In this document: positions 52,046 to 60,685 of the stretch, piece by piece
Position numbering within the stretch: position 1 is the stretch's first letter
Layout of the letters: every line of letters starts with the position of its first letter
From: Gammaproteobacteria bacterium (ex Lamellibrachia satsuma)
GTDB lineage: Bacteria; Pseudomonadota; Gammaproteobacteria; Chromatiales; Chromatiaceae
Length of the DNA stretch: 64,000 nucleotides
Direction: 5' to 3'
NCBI GenBank assembly: GCA_019623805.1
Contig: CP053680.1
Coordinates: 3,078,001-3,142,000, forward strand
Notes under the pieces: model-generated
What the model was told of the DNA's origin: nothing
Database searches by the model: none
Seen by the model: the letters and a program-made list of their open reading frames with translations, nothing else
Translations under genes and position numbers: made by a program

Positions 52046-52630
52046 ATGGCAGCCGGGGAGACCGACCCGAAAATTGCGAATGCAGCGCGCAACGAGCAGC
52101 TGAAAGCGTTGCTTGCCGCCTGTACGCTGAAAGACCGCAGGGCATTTGCCCAGCTGTATGAGATGACTTCGGCGAAACTATATGGCGTTATCCTGCGTAT
52201 CTTAATCAGAGATGAATGGGCGCAGGACTGTTTGCAGGAAGCCTATATCAAAATCTGGAACAGTGCAGGCAGCTATCGTCCCTACCTGGCCTCGCCGATT
52301 ACCTGGATGGCAACCATTGCGCGCAACCAGGCACTGGATCTACTGCGTCGGCGGCGTCGGGAAGTGCAGATGGCGGAGCCGGAAAAGCTGCTCGAAGCAT
52401 CGGACAGCAAAACGATGCCGCTGGAGCGGTTGCAGCAGAGTGATGAAGGGCGTCGTCTCAACGATTGTCTGGAACAGATAAAGAGCCAGCAGCGCCAGGT
52501 TATCGCCCTGGCCTACTTCAAGGGGCTGACCCATGAGGAACTGGCGAGTCAGACGGGAACGCCACTTGGCACGGTCAAGACATGGATACGTCGTGGACTT
52601 GAACAACTGAAGAGGTGTCTTGAACCATGA
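52046..52630 (+). CDS. ECF-type RNA polymerase sigma factor
   Basis: 194 residues. Region 2 runs from about 30 to 100 (FAQLYEMTSAKLYGVILRIL, DCLQEAYIKIW, ITWMATIARNQALDLLRRRRRE), and region 4 from about 130 to 190 (RQVIALAYFKGLTHEELASQTGTPLGTVKTWIRRGLEQL). GAAGGAG precedes the ATG. The TGA stop overlaps the ATG of the anti-sigma gene. The combination with an RskA-type partner fits the SigK-like ECF group. Its target promoters cannot be read from the window. Confidence 0.93.
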   Translation: MAAGETDPKIANAARNEQLKALLAACTLKDRRAFAQLYEMTSAKLYGVILRILIRDEWAQDCLQEAYIKIWNSAGSYRPYLASPITWMATIARNQALDLLRRRRREVQMAEPEKLLEASDSKTMPLERLQQSDEGRRLNDCLEQIKSQQRQVIALAYFKGLTHEELASQTGTPLGTVKTWIRRGLEQLKRCLEP

Positions 52631-53313
52631 CACAACAAAATCAAAAATCTCCAGCCCCAGATCTGGCGGGTGAATATGTGCTTGGCACCCTGCAGGGTGA
52701 GAGACAGACTGATTTTGAACATCGTCTGAAAGAGGACACTGCATTACAGGCCGAGGTGTCGGCTTGGGAACAGCGGTTTGCTCCGATGTTGGAGGCAATT
52801 GAGCCTGTGAAGCCACCTGTTGATGTCTGGCGCAACATTGAACAACGCCTTGATCCTTCATCCCAGCGGGAGAAAGCGGGGATCTGGAACAGTCTTGGTT
52901 TCTGGCGAAATCTGGGTTTGGTCATGGCCAGCCTGGTGATGGTGCTGACGCTTACCCTCTTCGGCATCGATCGCGCTGATATCGAGATGGACCGGGTGCT
53001 TGTGGTGATGAACGATCAGTCCCAGGCAGGCTGGATCATAGGCACCGCCGGTGCCGGCGGACAACTGCATGTGAAAGCCGTGGCGCCTACCCGGGTGCCA
53101 AAAGATAAGGTCTGTCAGCTCTGGATGGAGACTAACGATGGACGGTTGGTGTCGGTGGGCATATTGCCTGAACGTGGTGCGGAACGGATGAATGTACCCG
53201 TATCCCTGCGAAGTGACAGTCGCTTCAAGATCAGTATTGAGCCGGTTGCGGAACTGCCGGCGGCTAAACCCAGTGGAGAGTTCGTCTTTGAGGGTGGTTT
53301 GACCAGCATTTGA
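52627..53313 (+). CDS. RskA-type anti-sigma factor
   Basis: Inner-membrane protein that should hold the sigma factor inactive. It has 228 residues. A cytoplasmic N-terminal domain (ASD-like, about 1-85; LAGEYVLGTLQGERQTDFEHRL) leads to one membrane helix (about 98-117) and a periplasmic C-terminal RskA domain (about 130-225) with the AGWIIGTAGAGGQLHVKAVAP and CQLWMETNDGRLVSVG segments. It overlaps the sigma gene by 4 bases, so the two are co-translated. The signal is unknown. Confidence 0.9.
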   Translation: MTQQNQKSPAPDLAGEYVLGTLQGERQTDFEHRLKEDTALQAEVSAWEQRFAPMLEAIEPVKPPVDVWRNIEQRLDPSSQREKAGIWNSLGFWRNLGLVMASLVMVLTLTLFGIDRADIEMDRVLVVMNDQSQAGWIIGTAGAGGQLHVKAVAPTRVPKDKVCQLWMETNDGRLVSVGILPERGAERMNVPVSLRSDSRFKISIEPVAELPAAKPSGEFVFEGGLTSI

Positions 53314-53407
53314 TTGCCACCTAAATTGCAGGAGTCATGAAGGATTGAGTTTCTGCGACACTCTCTTACGGTGAGCAGTAGTGGCCGGAGTCGATTCAGG
53401 TATGCAG

Positions 53408-53444
53408 AACCGGCAATGACGGAAATATTGTCATCGCCGGTTTT
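53408..53444 (+). terminator. Terminator after the sigma/anti-sigma pair
   Basis: A 12-bp stem with one mismatch (53409-53420 with 53430-53441) is followed by TTTTAC. It lies in the gap between this operon and the convergent yceI gene. Confidence 0.65.
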
Positions 53445-53483
53445 ACTCTCTGGTCAGAACAGGAATCGGCTCCGACCGTTTGA

Positions 53484-54065
53484 CTATTGTCTGATACCCT
53501 CTACATAGAGACCCAACTCGACCTCTTTGGAGGCCGGACCAATGTTGAAGTCGATGTTGTAGTCAGAAAGTTTCAACTTCGTGTGCCCTTCGAAACCACG
53601 CCGGAAACCGCCCCAGGGATCCTTGCCTGCGCCGATTTGTCTAACATCGATGCTGATTGGTTTTGTCACGCCACGCAGGGTCAGGTTGCCTTTCAGGATA
53701 CCCGTGTTGTCGCCATTTGAATGGTAACCGGTGCTCACGAAGTGGGCTTCCGGGTAGCGTTTGACAAAGAGAAAATCCTCGCTTCGCAGATGTTTGTCCC
53801 GTTCTGCATGGTTAGAGTCGACACTGGCCGTATTGATAATTACCTCGGCACCGGCGTTTGACGGATTCTTCTCGTCATAGCTGAATTTTCCACTGAAATT
53901 ATCAAAGCGGCCAAGCAGCAGGCTATAGCCGAGATGCGGGATCTTGAACTGTATCGAGGCATGGGATCCCTTGGTGTCGATGACATAGTCTGCGGCGTAT
54001 AAACTGCCTGACAGGGGCAGCAGGGTTGATAGCAACAGAAACAATATTGTGCATGAGCTTTTCAT
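53484..54065 (-). CDS. yceI: YceI-family periplasmic lipid-binding protein
   Basis: 193 residues with a signal peptide of about 25 residues (MKSSCTILFLLLSTLLPLSGSLYAAD). The lipocalin-like YceI fold is recognised from YVIDTKGSHASIQFKIPHLGYS, GRFDNFSGKF, HLRSEDFLFVKRYPEAHF and LTLRGVTKPISIDV. Members bind isoprenoid-type lipids in the periplasm. The ATG overlaps the stop of the cytochrome b561 gene by one base (TGATG), as in the E. coli yceJ-yceI pair. Confidence 0.95.
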   Translation of the reverse strand: MKSSCTILFLLLSTLLPLSGSLYAADYVIDTKGSHASIQFKIPHLGYSLLLGRFDNFSGKFSYDEKNPSNAGAEVIINTASVDSNHAERDKHLRSEDFLFVKRYPEAHFVSTGYHSNGDNTGILKGNLTLRGVTKPISIDVRQIGAGKDPWGGFRRGFEGHTKLKLSDYNIDFNIGPASKEVELGLYVEGIRQ

Positions 54066-54640
54066 CAGGGTTTCCTCCGGTGGTTGTTGTCGGGTTGTGT
54101 TTTGATTATTCGTATGAGGGTTTCGTCTCTATCGAAGAGGTGGTGTTTCAACGCACCGGCAGTATGCAAGGCAACGAATGCAGCCAGGGTGTAAGCAAAA
54201 TACTTGTGCAGCTTACCGGCGAAATCCTTTTGGTCGTCCATCTCAGGGAACAGTGCCGGTACTTCGAACAGACTGAACAGCTCAACTCCACTCCCCTTGG
54301 CAGTGGCGATAAGATAGCCGCTGATACAGAGACTATAGAGCAGAACATAGAGTAAATAGTGGGTCAGGGAAGCAAGGGAACGCTCCCAGGATGAGTGGTT
54401 GGGCAGTGGAGCGGGTTTGAGATTGTTTGCGCGCCACAGGCTGCGCACGAATAGCAATCCCAGTAGAACCAGCCCAAAACTCTTATGCCACCAGGGTGCG
54501 GCATGGTACCAGGGATGGTAGTAGTCGAGACCGACCATATAGTAGCCGAGTGCAAACAACCCGATGATGAGCAAGGTCATGCTCCAGTGCAGCAGAATGC
54601 TTATAATGCCGAAGTGCAGCGTCGTGTCTCGAATGAGCAT
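54065..54640 (-). CDS. yceJ: Cytochrome b561 family membrane protein
   Basis: 191 residues with four predicted membrane helices. The haem-ligand histidines occur in SILLHWSMTLLIIG, HKSFGLVLLGLLF, LTHYLLYVLLYSLCISGY and LHTAGALKHHLFDRD. It probably moves electrons between the quinone pool and a periplasmic partner. It starts on CATG, which also gives the start of a short ORF on the other strand. It is in one operon with yceI. Confidence 0.93.
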   Translation of the reverse strand: MLIRDTTLHFGIISILLHWSMTLLIIGLFALGYYMVGLDYYHPWYHAAPWWHKSFGLVLLGLLFVRSLWRANNLKPAPLPNHSSWERSLASLTHYLLYVLLYSLCISGYLIATAKGSGVELFSLFEVPALFPEMDDQKDFAGKLHKYFAYTLAAFVALHTAGALKHHLFDRDETLIRIIKTQPDNNHRRKP

Positions 54641-54842
54641 GGCAGGCTGTTTCGATGAAGTTATTTTTCGATTGGACAGATCGGTTCAGTTATTGTTCCC
54701 GGATGGCAGGGTTAGAACAGAGACTCGGCAGGGGAGATGTGCGTTGGACAAAGCGGGCTTGAGCGCACTGACTCTGGTCAGTGATGAGGAGTATGATCCC
54801 CATGGAAGGGTTATAGTCCGGATGATTGGAGAGACAGTCTGA
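54639..54842 (+). CDS. Possible 67-residue protein coupled to the GGDEF/EAL gene
   Basis: A 67-residue frame (MAGCFDEVIFRLDRSVQLLF at its start) ends one base before the GTG of the sensor gene. Its codon pattern looks coding and it keeps an acidic and hydrophobic mix (LVSDEEYDPHGRVIVRMIGETV). The start overlaps the divergent cytochrome start on the other strand and has no good ribosome site, so the true start may differ. No family is recognised. Confidence 0.4.
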   Translation: MAGCFDEVIFRLDRSVQLLFPDGRVRTETRQGRCALDKAGLSALTLVSDEEYDPHGRVIVRMIGETV

Positions 54843-54843
54843 A

Positions 54844-57405
54844 GTGTTGCTGAAAGGGATTCTATTTCGTTTGCCGGGATTTGGCTCCTATAGGGGCAGG
54901 TACGCCTATTTTGCTTTGATGGCCATGATCGGGCTGATCACGGTGGCTTATATCGGTTGGGAGTACGTGAACCGTACCAGCCGTATCCAGGTCGCCAATA
55001 TTGAGCAACGGGCTATGATTGCGGGGGCTGTGGCCGACACGCAAGAGCTGCTTAATCATATCGATAACGGGTTATCCCGGATTATTACGGAGCCACGTGA
55101 GTCCGAGATTGAGGACATCAATAAAGAGTTCAGCTGGCTCAACGTTGCGCTACTCCAGTTGGAGAAATCACTGCCGCATACGACCAATGGTGCTACCGCG
55201 GCGGTTGTTCGAGAACTTCATCTGGATGCACAACGATTACATGCAGCGACCATTGAATTGGTGGAAGTGCGAACAGACATGGAACGCTGGTTTCCCGCCA
55301 TGCGGCTGATGCGTGAGCAGATGCTGCCGCACAACCAGGCTGTGCTGAGTGAGTTGGATACCATACTCGCCGAGGTCCGCGAGGCGCTGGAACCGGAAGA
55401 GCAGCTCGAAGCGATCAACGCAATATCTTCATTGCGCCATGCCTGGAACAACATGGTCTCCGAACTGCGTCTGTTGGTGGCCAACCGTTTTGGCGTTTTT
55501 TCCAATGAAGCGAGTGCCGGGATGCGATCACGGATGGTCAATATTGGTTACTATTCTGAGGAAGTGCCGGGTTACATACAGATCCTGAGAGCAATGGTGG
55601 ATTCGGATCGCCTGGGTTTCATTGGTCCAGAAGCATTGGATGTGCTCGATAGACATCACCGGGACTGGATAAGCGCATCCAAACAGCTCATCGCATTATT
55701 GGACAATCCGGGATGGCGTGTAGACCTGGTGATTCTGACTGAGTCGATTGATCCCCTGCTTGAGCAAATGAGGCAGCAGCTCTCTGCTCTGGACCTGGAA
55801 CTGGACAAACAGTCCGCCCAGGATATTACTCTATTGACCAAGACTGCGCGCACTCTCTCTTTTTCTATACTCGGCATAGCGTTCTTCGGTATTTTGCTGA
55901 TTACCTTTGCCTATATTTTTCTCAATCGCACACTCCTCAGACCGATTGCAGAGACGGCAATGGCACTGAAACAGGAAGCCCAGGGGGTGTTGGATATCAC
56001 CCCTCCGCCTGCCTCCCTGCAGGAGACGGCGAGCCTGGTCGAAGCCTTTAATGAGATGCGCAAACAGGTGCATATGCGGCAACAGCATCTGGATCATATG
56101 GCCCATCATGATGCACTGACGAGGTTGCCGAACCGGGTACTGTTTCGTGATCGGCTGGAGCATGCACTGAAGATTGCGGCACGGGAAGGTCGCTTGATCG
56201 GTCTGATGTTTTTGGATCTGGATCGCTTTAAACAGGTCAATGACAGCCTCGGTCACCTGGTTGGAGATGAGTTGCTGAAGATTGTGGCAGAACGTCTGCG
56301 AGCGCTGATTCGGGAGTCAGATACGGTCGCCAGGCTCAGTGGTGACGAGTTCGCCGTGCTGGTGGAAGGCATCAACCAACGTGATGATATGATTCCTCTG
56401 GCGGAGAAGATGTTAGAGGCACTGGAACAACCGATCGGGATTGCCGAGCATGAGCTGAGAATCACCGTCTCTGTGGGAATAGCGATGGCTCCTCTGGACG
56501 ATGTTGTGGCCGACAACCTGATTCGTGATGCGGATACAGCGATGTATTCAGCGAAACAACAGGGAAGGGCGGCCTATCGTTTTTTTACTGATGAGATGAC
56601 CTATGTTGTGGCGGAGAGCCTGCAGCTTGAAAATGAAATTCGCTCCGCGGTAGAGAGCGGAGAGTTCCTATTCCACTTTCAACCGGTGGTCAGTCTCTGG
56701 AACGGTGAGCTTTATTGCTGTGAGGCTTTGATGCGGTGGCAGCATCCGGAAAAAGGCTTGTTGGCGCCGGAGGTCTTTCTGGATGTACTGGATGATACCG
56801 GTCTGATTACGTCGATTATCGATACGCTGCTGGATCAGGCCTCCAACCATCGGGAGAAGCTCAGCAAGAAACTTGGCAGGGATGTTGCGGTGTCGGTCAA
56901 TCTGTCGGCACGTCTGATGAATGATCCGGCATTTTGTCGCGGACTGTTAAAACGGCTGGTGGCAAGAGAATTTCCGCTCGGAAGCCTGGTACTTGAGATC
57001 ACGGAGGATACCCTGACCCGTGAGCTTGCCGAGGCGAATGAGTTTCTACAGCAAGTGAAGAATCTTGGTGCAAAGATCGCCTTGGATGATTTTGGCGTCG
57101 GTCAGGCTTCATTGAGCCACCTGCGGCAGTTTCCATTCGACCTGGTGAAGATCGATCGCGACTTTATCAGCAATGTGCATTCCGATGCCAATGATGCGAA
57201 TCTTGTACGGGCGATTATCCAACTGGCCCATGCGTTTGGTATGCAGGTAGTGGCAGAAGGTGTTGAGACCGAACAGCAGTTGGCCTTTGTGCGCGCGCAG
57301 GGATGCGATTACATTCAAGGCTATCTTGTGGGGGTGCCTGCCGATTCCGGTCAGGTTGTCGCCTGTCTCTCTGCTGGGCGACACGGAAGTCTGTTGGCTA
57401 CTTGA
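54844..57405 (+). CDS. Membrane sensor with HAMP, GGDEF and EAL domains
   Basis: 853 residues from a GTG start, with GGAGAG 10 bases upstream; an upstream TTG (54826) is less likely. A membrane helix (about 20-42), a long helical periplasmic sensor region (43-340), a second helix (about 342-362), HAMP and then GGDEF (about 425-585) and EAL (about 600-845) follow. The GGDEF site reads LSGDEFAVL, with Ser in the first place. The EAL site is EALMRWQHPEKG, with DDFGVGQASLSHLRQFPFDLVKIDRDF. It resembles the 37.1-kb protein in layout but has no GAF and is less AT-rich. It probably controls c-di-GMP; the ligand is unknown. Confidence 0.92.
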   Translation: MLLKGILFRLPGFGSYRGRYAYFALMAMIGLITVAYIGWEYVNRTSRIQVANIEQRAMIAGAVADTQELLNHIDNGLSRIITEPRESEIEDINKEFSWLNVALLQLEKSLPHTTNGATAAVVRELHLDAQRLHAATIELVEVRTDMERWFPAMRLMREQMLPHNQAVLSELDTILAEVREALEPEEQLEAINAISSLRHAWNNMVSELRLLVANRFGVFSNEASAGMRSRMVNIGYYSEEVPGYIQILRAMVDSDRLGFIGPEALDVLDRHHRDWISASKQLIALLDNPGWRVDLVILTESIDPLLEQMRQQLSALDLELDKQSAQDITLLTKTARTLSFSILGIAFFGILLITFAYIFLNRTLLRPIAETAMALKQEAQGVLDITPPPASLQETASLVEAFNEMRKQVHMRQQHLDHMAHHDALTRLPNRVLFRDRLEHALKIAAREGRLIGLMFLDLDRFKQVNDSLGHLVGDELLKIVAERLRALIRESDTVARLSGDEFAVLVEGINQRDDMIPLAEKMLEALEQPIGIAEHELRITVSVGIAMAPLDDVVADNLIRDADTAMYSAKQQGRAAYRFFTDEMTYVVAESLQLENEIRSAVESGEFLFHFQPVVSLWNGELYCCEALMRWQHPEKGLLAPEVFLDVLDDTGLITSIIDTLLDQASNHREKLSKKLGRDVAVSVNLSARLMNDPAFCRGLLKRLVAREFPLGSLVLEITEDTLTRELAEANEFLQQVKNLGAKIALDDFGVGQASLSHLRQFPFDLVKIDRDFISNVHSDANDANLVRAIIQLAHAFGMQVVAEGVETEQQLAFVRAQGCDYIQGYLVGVPADSGQVVACLSAGRHGSLLAT

Positions 57406-57443
57406 TCTGCTTCTGCATGGTGTGGGAAGTTATCAACTGGCGC

Positions 57444-57914
57444 TCAGTGTGCAGAACCGAGTTGCTCGGGTGTGATGGCGGGCGAGAAAAAGGCATCTGC
57501 AGCGTCCGGGTCGACCGGATTCCCTGCATTGTTGACCAGTGGCTGATCATAGTCGTTCCAACCCCGCAAACCGGTCTTCAGTGAAACAACCTCATCAAAC
57601 CCCATCTGTTTAAGGGTGTAGGCGGCCAGAATGCTCCGGTTACCTGAGCGGCAAATCACCACTACGCGTTTGTCCCGTGCGGTTACCAGTGCCGGCACCG
57701 TCTCGTCATACCCATAGTCACACGCCGTTTCCAGGATGCCCCGTGGCACGATCAGGGAGTCCTGAATGTGGCCACCATCAAATTCATAGGGGCAGCGGAT
57801 ATCAAGCAGCAGCAGATCGTCTCTGGCTGAAAGCTCTTCAGCCAGGTCCCAGGGGAGTATCTCATCCACTGATTTGGACTGTTCCGCTATCAGGTCGTTG
57901 AATGTCTTGCGCAT
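57444..57914 (-). CDS. Rhodanese-like protein
   Basis: 156 residues from the ATG at 57914 (MRKTFNDLIAEQ) with AGAGAAG upstream; a TTG 21 bases further up is weaker. A single rhodanese domain (about 25-125) has DIRCPYEFDGGHI and the catalytic loop VVICRSGNRSILAA with the active Cys. A tail of about 30 residues follows. It is likely cytoplasmic and may transfer persulfide sulfur, which would suit a sulfur-oxidising host, but its partner is unknown. It is convergent to the sensor gene. Confidence 0.88.
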   Translation of the reverse strand: MRKTFNDLIAEQSKSVDEILPWDLAEELSARDDLLLLDIRCPYEFDGGHIQDSLIVPRGILETACDYGYDETVPALVTARDKRVVVICRSGNRSILAAYTLKQMGFDEVVSLKTGLRGWNDYDQPLVNNAGNPVDPDAADAFFSPAITPEQLGSAH

Positions 57915-58034
57915 GGAATCAGCTTCTCTTGCCAAACTTTATTTAGAGGATATTGAATATTGTTCTCAGGGCTCTTGTCTCAATCCATGACAAAGCGCAA
58001 TCTCCATTGTGAGCCGTGGGTGCTCTAAACATAA

Positions 58035-58076
58035 TGCAGGAGCGGTGCCTCGCTGCGAAGGCGCGGCTCCTACAGG
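58035..58076. repeat. REP-type hairpin before gltS
   Basis: TGCAGGAGCGGTGCCTCGCT and the return arm GGCGCGGCTCCTACAG form a hairpin of the CAGGAGCGG/CGGCTCCTA class. A minus-oriented relative lies at 60741-60770. This class is common as REP in pseudomonads and relatives. The rest of 57936-58148 shows nothing else. Confidence 0.75.
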
Positions 58077-58148
58077 AATATGGTCAGGTATCTCGACCTC
58101 ATCAGAATTATTGTGCATAGTCAGTTTATTCATTGAATGGAGTTCTTT

Positions 58149-59369
58149 ATGCCTGCAGAGCAGATTACACAGATCCAGGTGAAACCAATCGATGTGCTGA
58201 TGATCAGTATTTTGGTGCAGTATCTGGGAATCTATCTGACCCGCAAGATCCGTATGTTGCGCGACTACTATATTCCGCCTGCTGTGACCGGAGGGTTGAT
58301 CTGTAGCGGAATCATTGCGTTGATCTATGTCTACCAGGGCGTCGAAATCAGCTTTGATATGCAGATCAGGGATGTTCTGTTGCTGGTCTTTTTCAGCACC
58401 ATCGGGCTTTCCGCCAAGTTGAGTACGCTGGCTGCCGGGGGCAAGGCACTGGCGGTGATGGTGGTTGTGGCCGGGCTTTTTCTTGTGATTCAGAATGCGA
58501 CAGGTGTCGGCCTGGTTACGCTTGCGGGAGGGCATCCCGGTTATGGCCTTTTTGCCGGGAGTGTCTCTTTTGCCGGTGGCCACGGTACTGCCATTGCCTG
58601 GGGCGCAGAGGCGGAAGCGGCAGGCCTGGATAAAGCCAGCGTGGCAGGTATTGCCTTTGCCACCTTTGGACTCATCGGGGGAGGTTTGCTTGGCGGACCC
58701 GTGGCCAGGGGGTTGATTAACCGATACAAGCTGAAAGGGGGAGCAGCAGCCGTTGAGGGCAGTTCGGACGGTAAACCTGTTGCGACGGGCAACTCCGCCT
58801 CTCTCTCCAATCTGCTCGGCGCCATTTTGCTGCTCGCGATCTGTGTGGAGAGCGGCGACCTGGTGAACCGGTTGTTATTCGAAAAGGGGGTGTTGTTGCC
58901 CGGTTTCCTCACCTCCATGTTTGTCGGTATCCTGCTCACAAATCTTGCGGATCTCATCCGCCTCCGTATCAATCTGCATACCATCAACAAATTTGGCGAG
59001 GTGAGTCTTGCCCTGTTTCTCGCTATGAGCCTGATGAGCATGCAACTTTGGAGCCTGGCAGGCGCTGCAGGTACGATATTTTTCATCATGATCCTGCAGA
59101 TGCTGGTGATCACCCTGTTCACCACACTGATTGTGTTTCGGGTGATGGGGAAGGACTATGATGCAGCAGTGATGGCGGCCGGATTCGTCGGTCTGGGCTT
59201 GGGTGCTACGCCGGTGGCGATTGCCAATATGAGCGCGGTGACGGCACGGTTCGGCCACTCTGCAAAGGCGCTGTTGGTGATACCGTTGGTGGGTGCCTTC
59301 TTTATCGACCTGCTCAACGCGCTGGTCATCAAATTTTATATCAACGTCATCACGAATTGGTTGGGTTGA
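58149..59369 (+). CDS. gltS: Sodium/glutamate symporter
   Basis: Imports glutamate with sodium. It has 406 residues from the ATG at 58149 (MPAEQITQ), which has GGAG 5 bases upstream; an in-frame ATG at 58137 lacks one. About ten membrane segments are predicted. The two opposed glycine-rich repeats have RDYYIPPAVTGGLICSG, GHGTAIAWG and GFVGLGLGATPVAIANMSAV, as in E. coli GltS. A short low-similarity loop (about residues 195-225) links the halves. Confidence 0.93.
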   Translation: MPAEQITQIQVKPIDVLMISILVQYLGIYLTRKIRMLRDYYIPPAVTGGLICSGIIALIYVYQGVEISFDMQIRDVLLLVFFSTIGLSAKLSTLAAGGKALAVMVVVAGLFLVIQNATGVGLVTLAGGHPGYGLFAGSVSFAGGHGTAIAWGAEAEAAGLDKASVAGIAFATFGLIGGGLLGGPVARGLINRYKLKGGAAAVEGSSDGKPVATGNSASLSNLLGAILLLAICVESGDLVNRLLFEKGVLLPGFLTSMFVGILLTNLADLIRLRINLHTINKFGEVSLALFLAMSLMSMQLWSLAGAAGTIFFIMILQMLVITLFTTLIVFRVMGKDYDAAVMAAGFVGLGLGATPVAIANMSAVTARFGHSAKALLVIPLVGAFFIDLLNALVIKFYINVITNWLG

Positions 59370-59453
59370 ATATCTGGAAATCAGCAAGCAGGGATTATTG
59401 TAACTATTCAGTTCACTGCCTGATCGGCGCCATAACAGCGAATAATCCAAGAC

Positions 59454-59525
59454 GTAGGATGTGCTGAGCGTAGCGATGCGCATCTGTCGCGATTGATGCG
59501 GTTCGTTTCACTCACCACATCTTAC
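59454..59525. repeat. Inverted repeat GTAGGATGTG/CACATCTTAC
   Basis: GTAGGATGTG-CTGAG at the left and CTCA-CCACATCTTAC at the right are inverted, around a core with TGAGCGTAGCG and GATGCGGTTCG. This is another dispersed palindrome family (GTAGGATGTG), common in gammaproteobacteria. Confidence 0.7.
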
Positions 59526-59560
59526 AGGTTACTTCAGTGTTGAATAGACACGTTCTGTTT

Positions 59561-59698
59561 TTAGGGAAGCTCTGATTAATTGTCATTTCGAACGCAGTGA
59601 GAAATCTCATACCTCGAAATCTGGCTATGGGCGTTGTAGTTTGAGACCTCTCCCTAAGGTCGAGATGACATTGACGCAATTTATCAGGGCATCCTTAG
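59561..59698. repeat. Nested element: outer 20-base inverted ends around copy 2 of the 90-bp element
   Basis: The inner part, 59581-59670, matches 6034-6125 in length and in its TGTCAT/ATGACA ends. Outside it, TTAGGGAAGCTCTGATTAAT and the complement of ATTTATCAGGGCATCCTTAG form a second inverted pair. The stop codon of nei (59695-59697) is in the right outer arm. The 59370-59694 gap holds only these repeats and 59454-59525. Confidence 0.75.
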
Positions 59699-60516
59699 AC
59701 TTGCTGACACTCGGGACAGAGATAACAGCCCTGGCTGCCTGAAACGATCTTGATGATTTTTTCGCCGCATCGGTAGCAGCGCAGACCTTCCCGGCGATAT
59801 ATCTTGAACCGCGCAGCCTCAAAACTGCTCCCGTCTGAGATGAGTTGTTTTGCCAGTGACAGTTGATTGGTGATGCCGCCGGTCTCATAGGATTGCCTGG
59901 GCAGTTCCACTATGGCAGCTGCAATGACTTCCAGTTGCCTGTCCGTACACTGGTTGGGTTTAATGCCCGGATGCAGCGAGGCGGTAAACAGAATCTCGCA
60001 ACGGAGATAGTTGCCCAGTCCCGCCAGAAATGACTGGTCTGTCAGCAGCGTTGCCAATTGTCGGTTGCGAAATCGTTTGCCAAGAAGCCGTTTCGCGATG
60101 GTTTCAGCATCAAGAGAGTCGCTCAAAATATCGGGTCCCAATCGACTCAACAGCGGATGGCTTTCCTGCCCTGCTTGCGTCAGAACCGCAATGTCCGAAG
60201 CACTGAAAAGCAGTGCTGCCTTCGACGCCGTTTCCAGCCTTAGCCGCAACTGGCGAGAGGTATCCGGCATCTCCCCTTTGTCGAGACAGTACCAACGGCC
60301 ATAGAGCTGATTGTGGCTGTAGATCGAAAGGCCGTTGTCGAAATGGTTGAGCAGCGCCTTGCCTCGGGTCTCCACCTCGATCAGTCGGGCGCCTGAGAGT
60401 TTATCCTCAAAGGGCTTCAGCTCAGGCAGGCCAAACCAGATCCTTTCAATGACCTGGTCTTGCAGGATAGCCGCGATCCTGTCGGCTGCACGTCGAATTT
60501 CCGGGCCTTCTGGCAT
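59695..60516 (-). CDS. nei: Endonuclease VIII (DNA glycosylase/AP lyase)
   Basis: Removes oxidised pyrimidines from DNA and nicks the abasic site. It has 273 residues. The start MPEGPEIRRAADRIA gives the catalytic Pro after removal of Met and Glu3. The GKALLNHF region, the helix-two-turn-helix LLTDQSFLAGLGNYLRCEILF and the C-terminal zinc finger with CYRCG and CYLCPEC are complete. The residues fit Nei better than MutM. The stop codon lies in a dispersed repeat arm. Confidence 0.95.
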   Translation of the reverse strand: MPEGPEIRRAADRIAAILQDQVIERIWFGLPELKPFEDKLSGARLIEVETRGKALLNHFDNGLSIYSHNQLYGRWYCLDKGEMPDTSRQLRLRLETASKAALLFSASDIAVLTQAGQESHPLLSRLGPDILSDSLDAETIAKRLLGKRFRNRQLATLLTDQSFLAGLGNYLRCEILFTASLHPGIKPNQCTDRQLEVIAAAIVELPRQSYETGGITNQLSLAKQLISDGSSFEAARFKIYRREGLRCYRCGEKIIKIVSGSQGCYLCPECQQV

Positions 60517-60569
60517 AGCTTGAGTCTGTCGTTTGGCGGAGCAGGATATTCTACCCCGGATCCGGCAGA

Positions 60570-60600
60570 CGTAGGCCCTATCAAGCGTAGCGGAACCGGC
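60570..60600. repeat. CGTAGG-family repeat upstream of nei
   Basis: CGTAGGCCCTATCAAGCGTA followed by GCGGAACCGGC shares the AAGCGTAGCGGAACCGGC half with the copy at 8615-8645. The left arm has changed and no longer pairs well. It is the fourth copy in the window. Confidence 0.65.
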
Positions 60601-60685
60601 ATGCCCCTTCAGTCAGTGGAGGAATCACCCCCTGTCGGTTATCCTTGAACGCCTAGGAATAAAAAGTAACAGTCTGGAAAGACAG

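Noticed and set aside
54564-54638. Upstream extension of the small ORF before the second sensor gene
   Set aside because: It lies antisense inside the cytochrome b561 gene and has no ribosome site.
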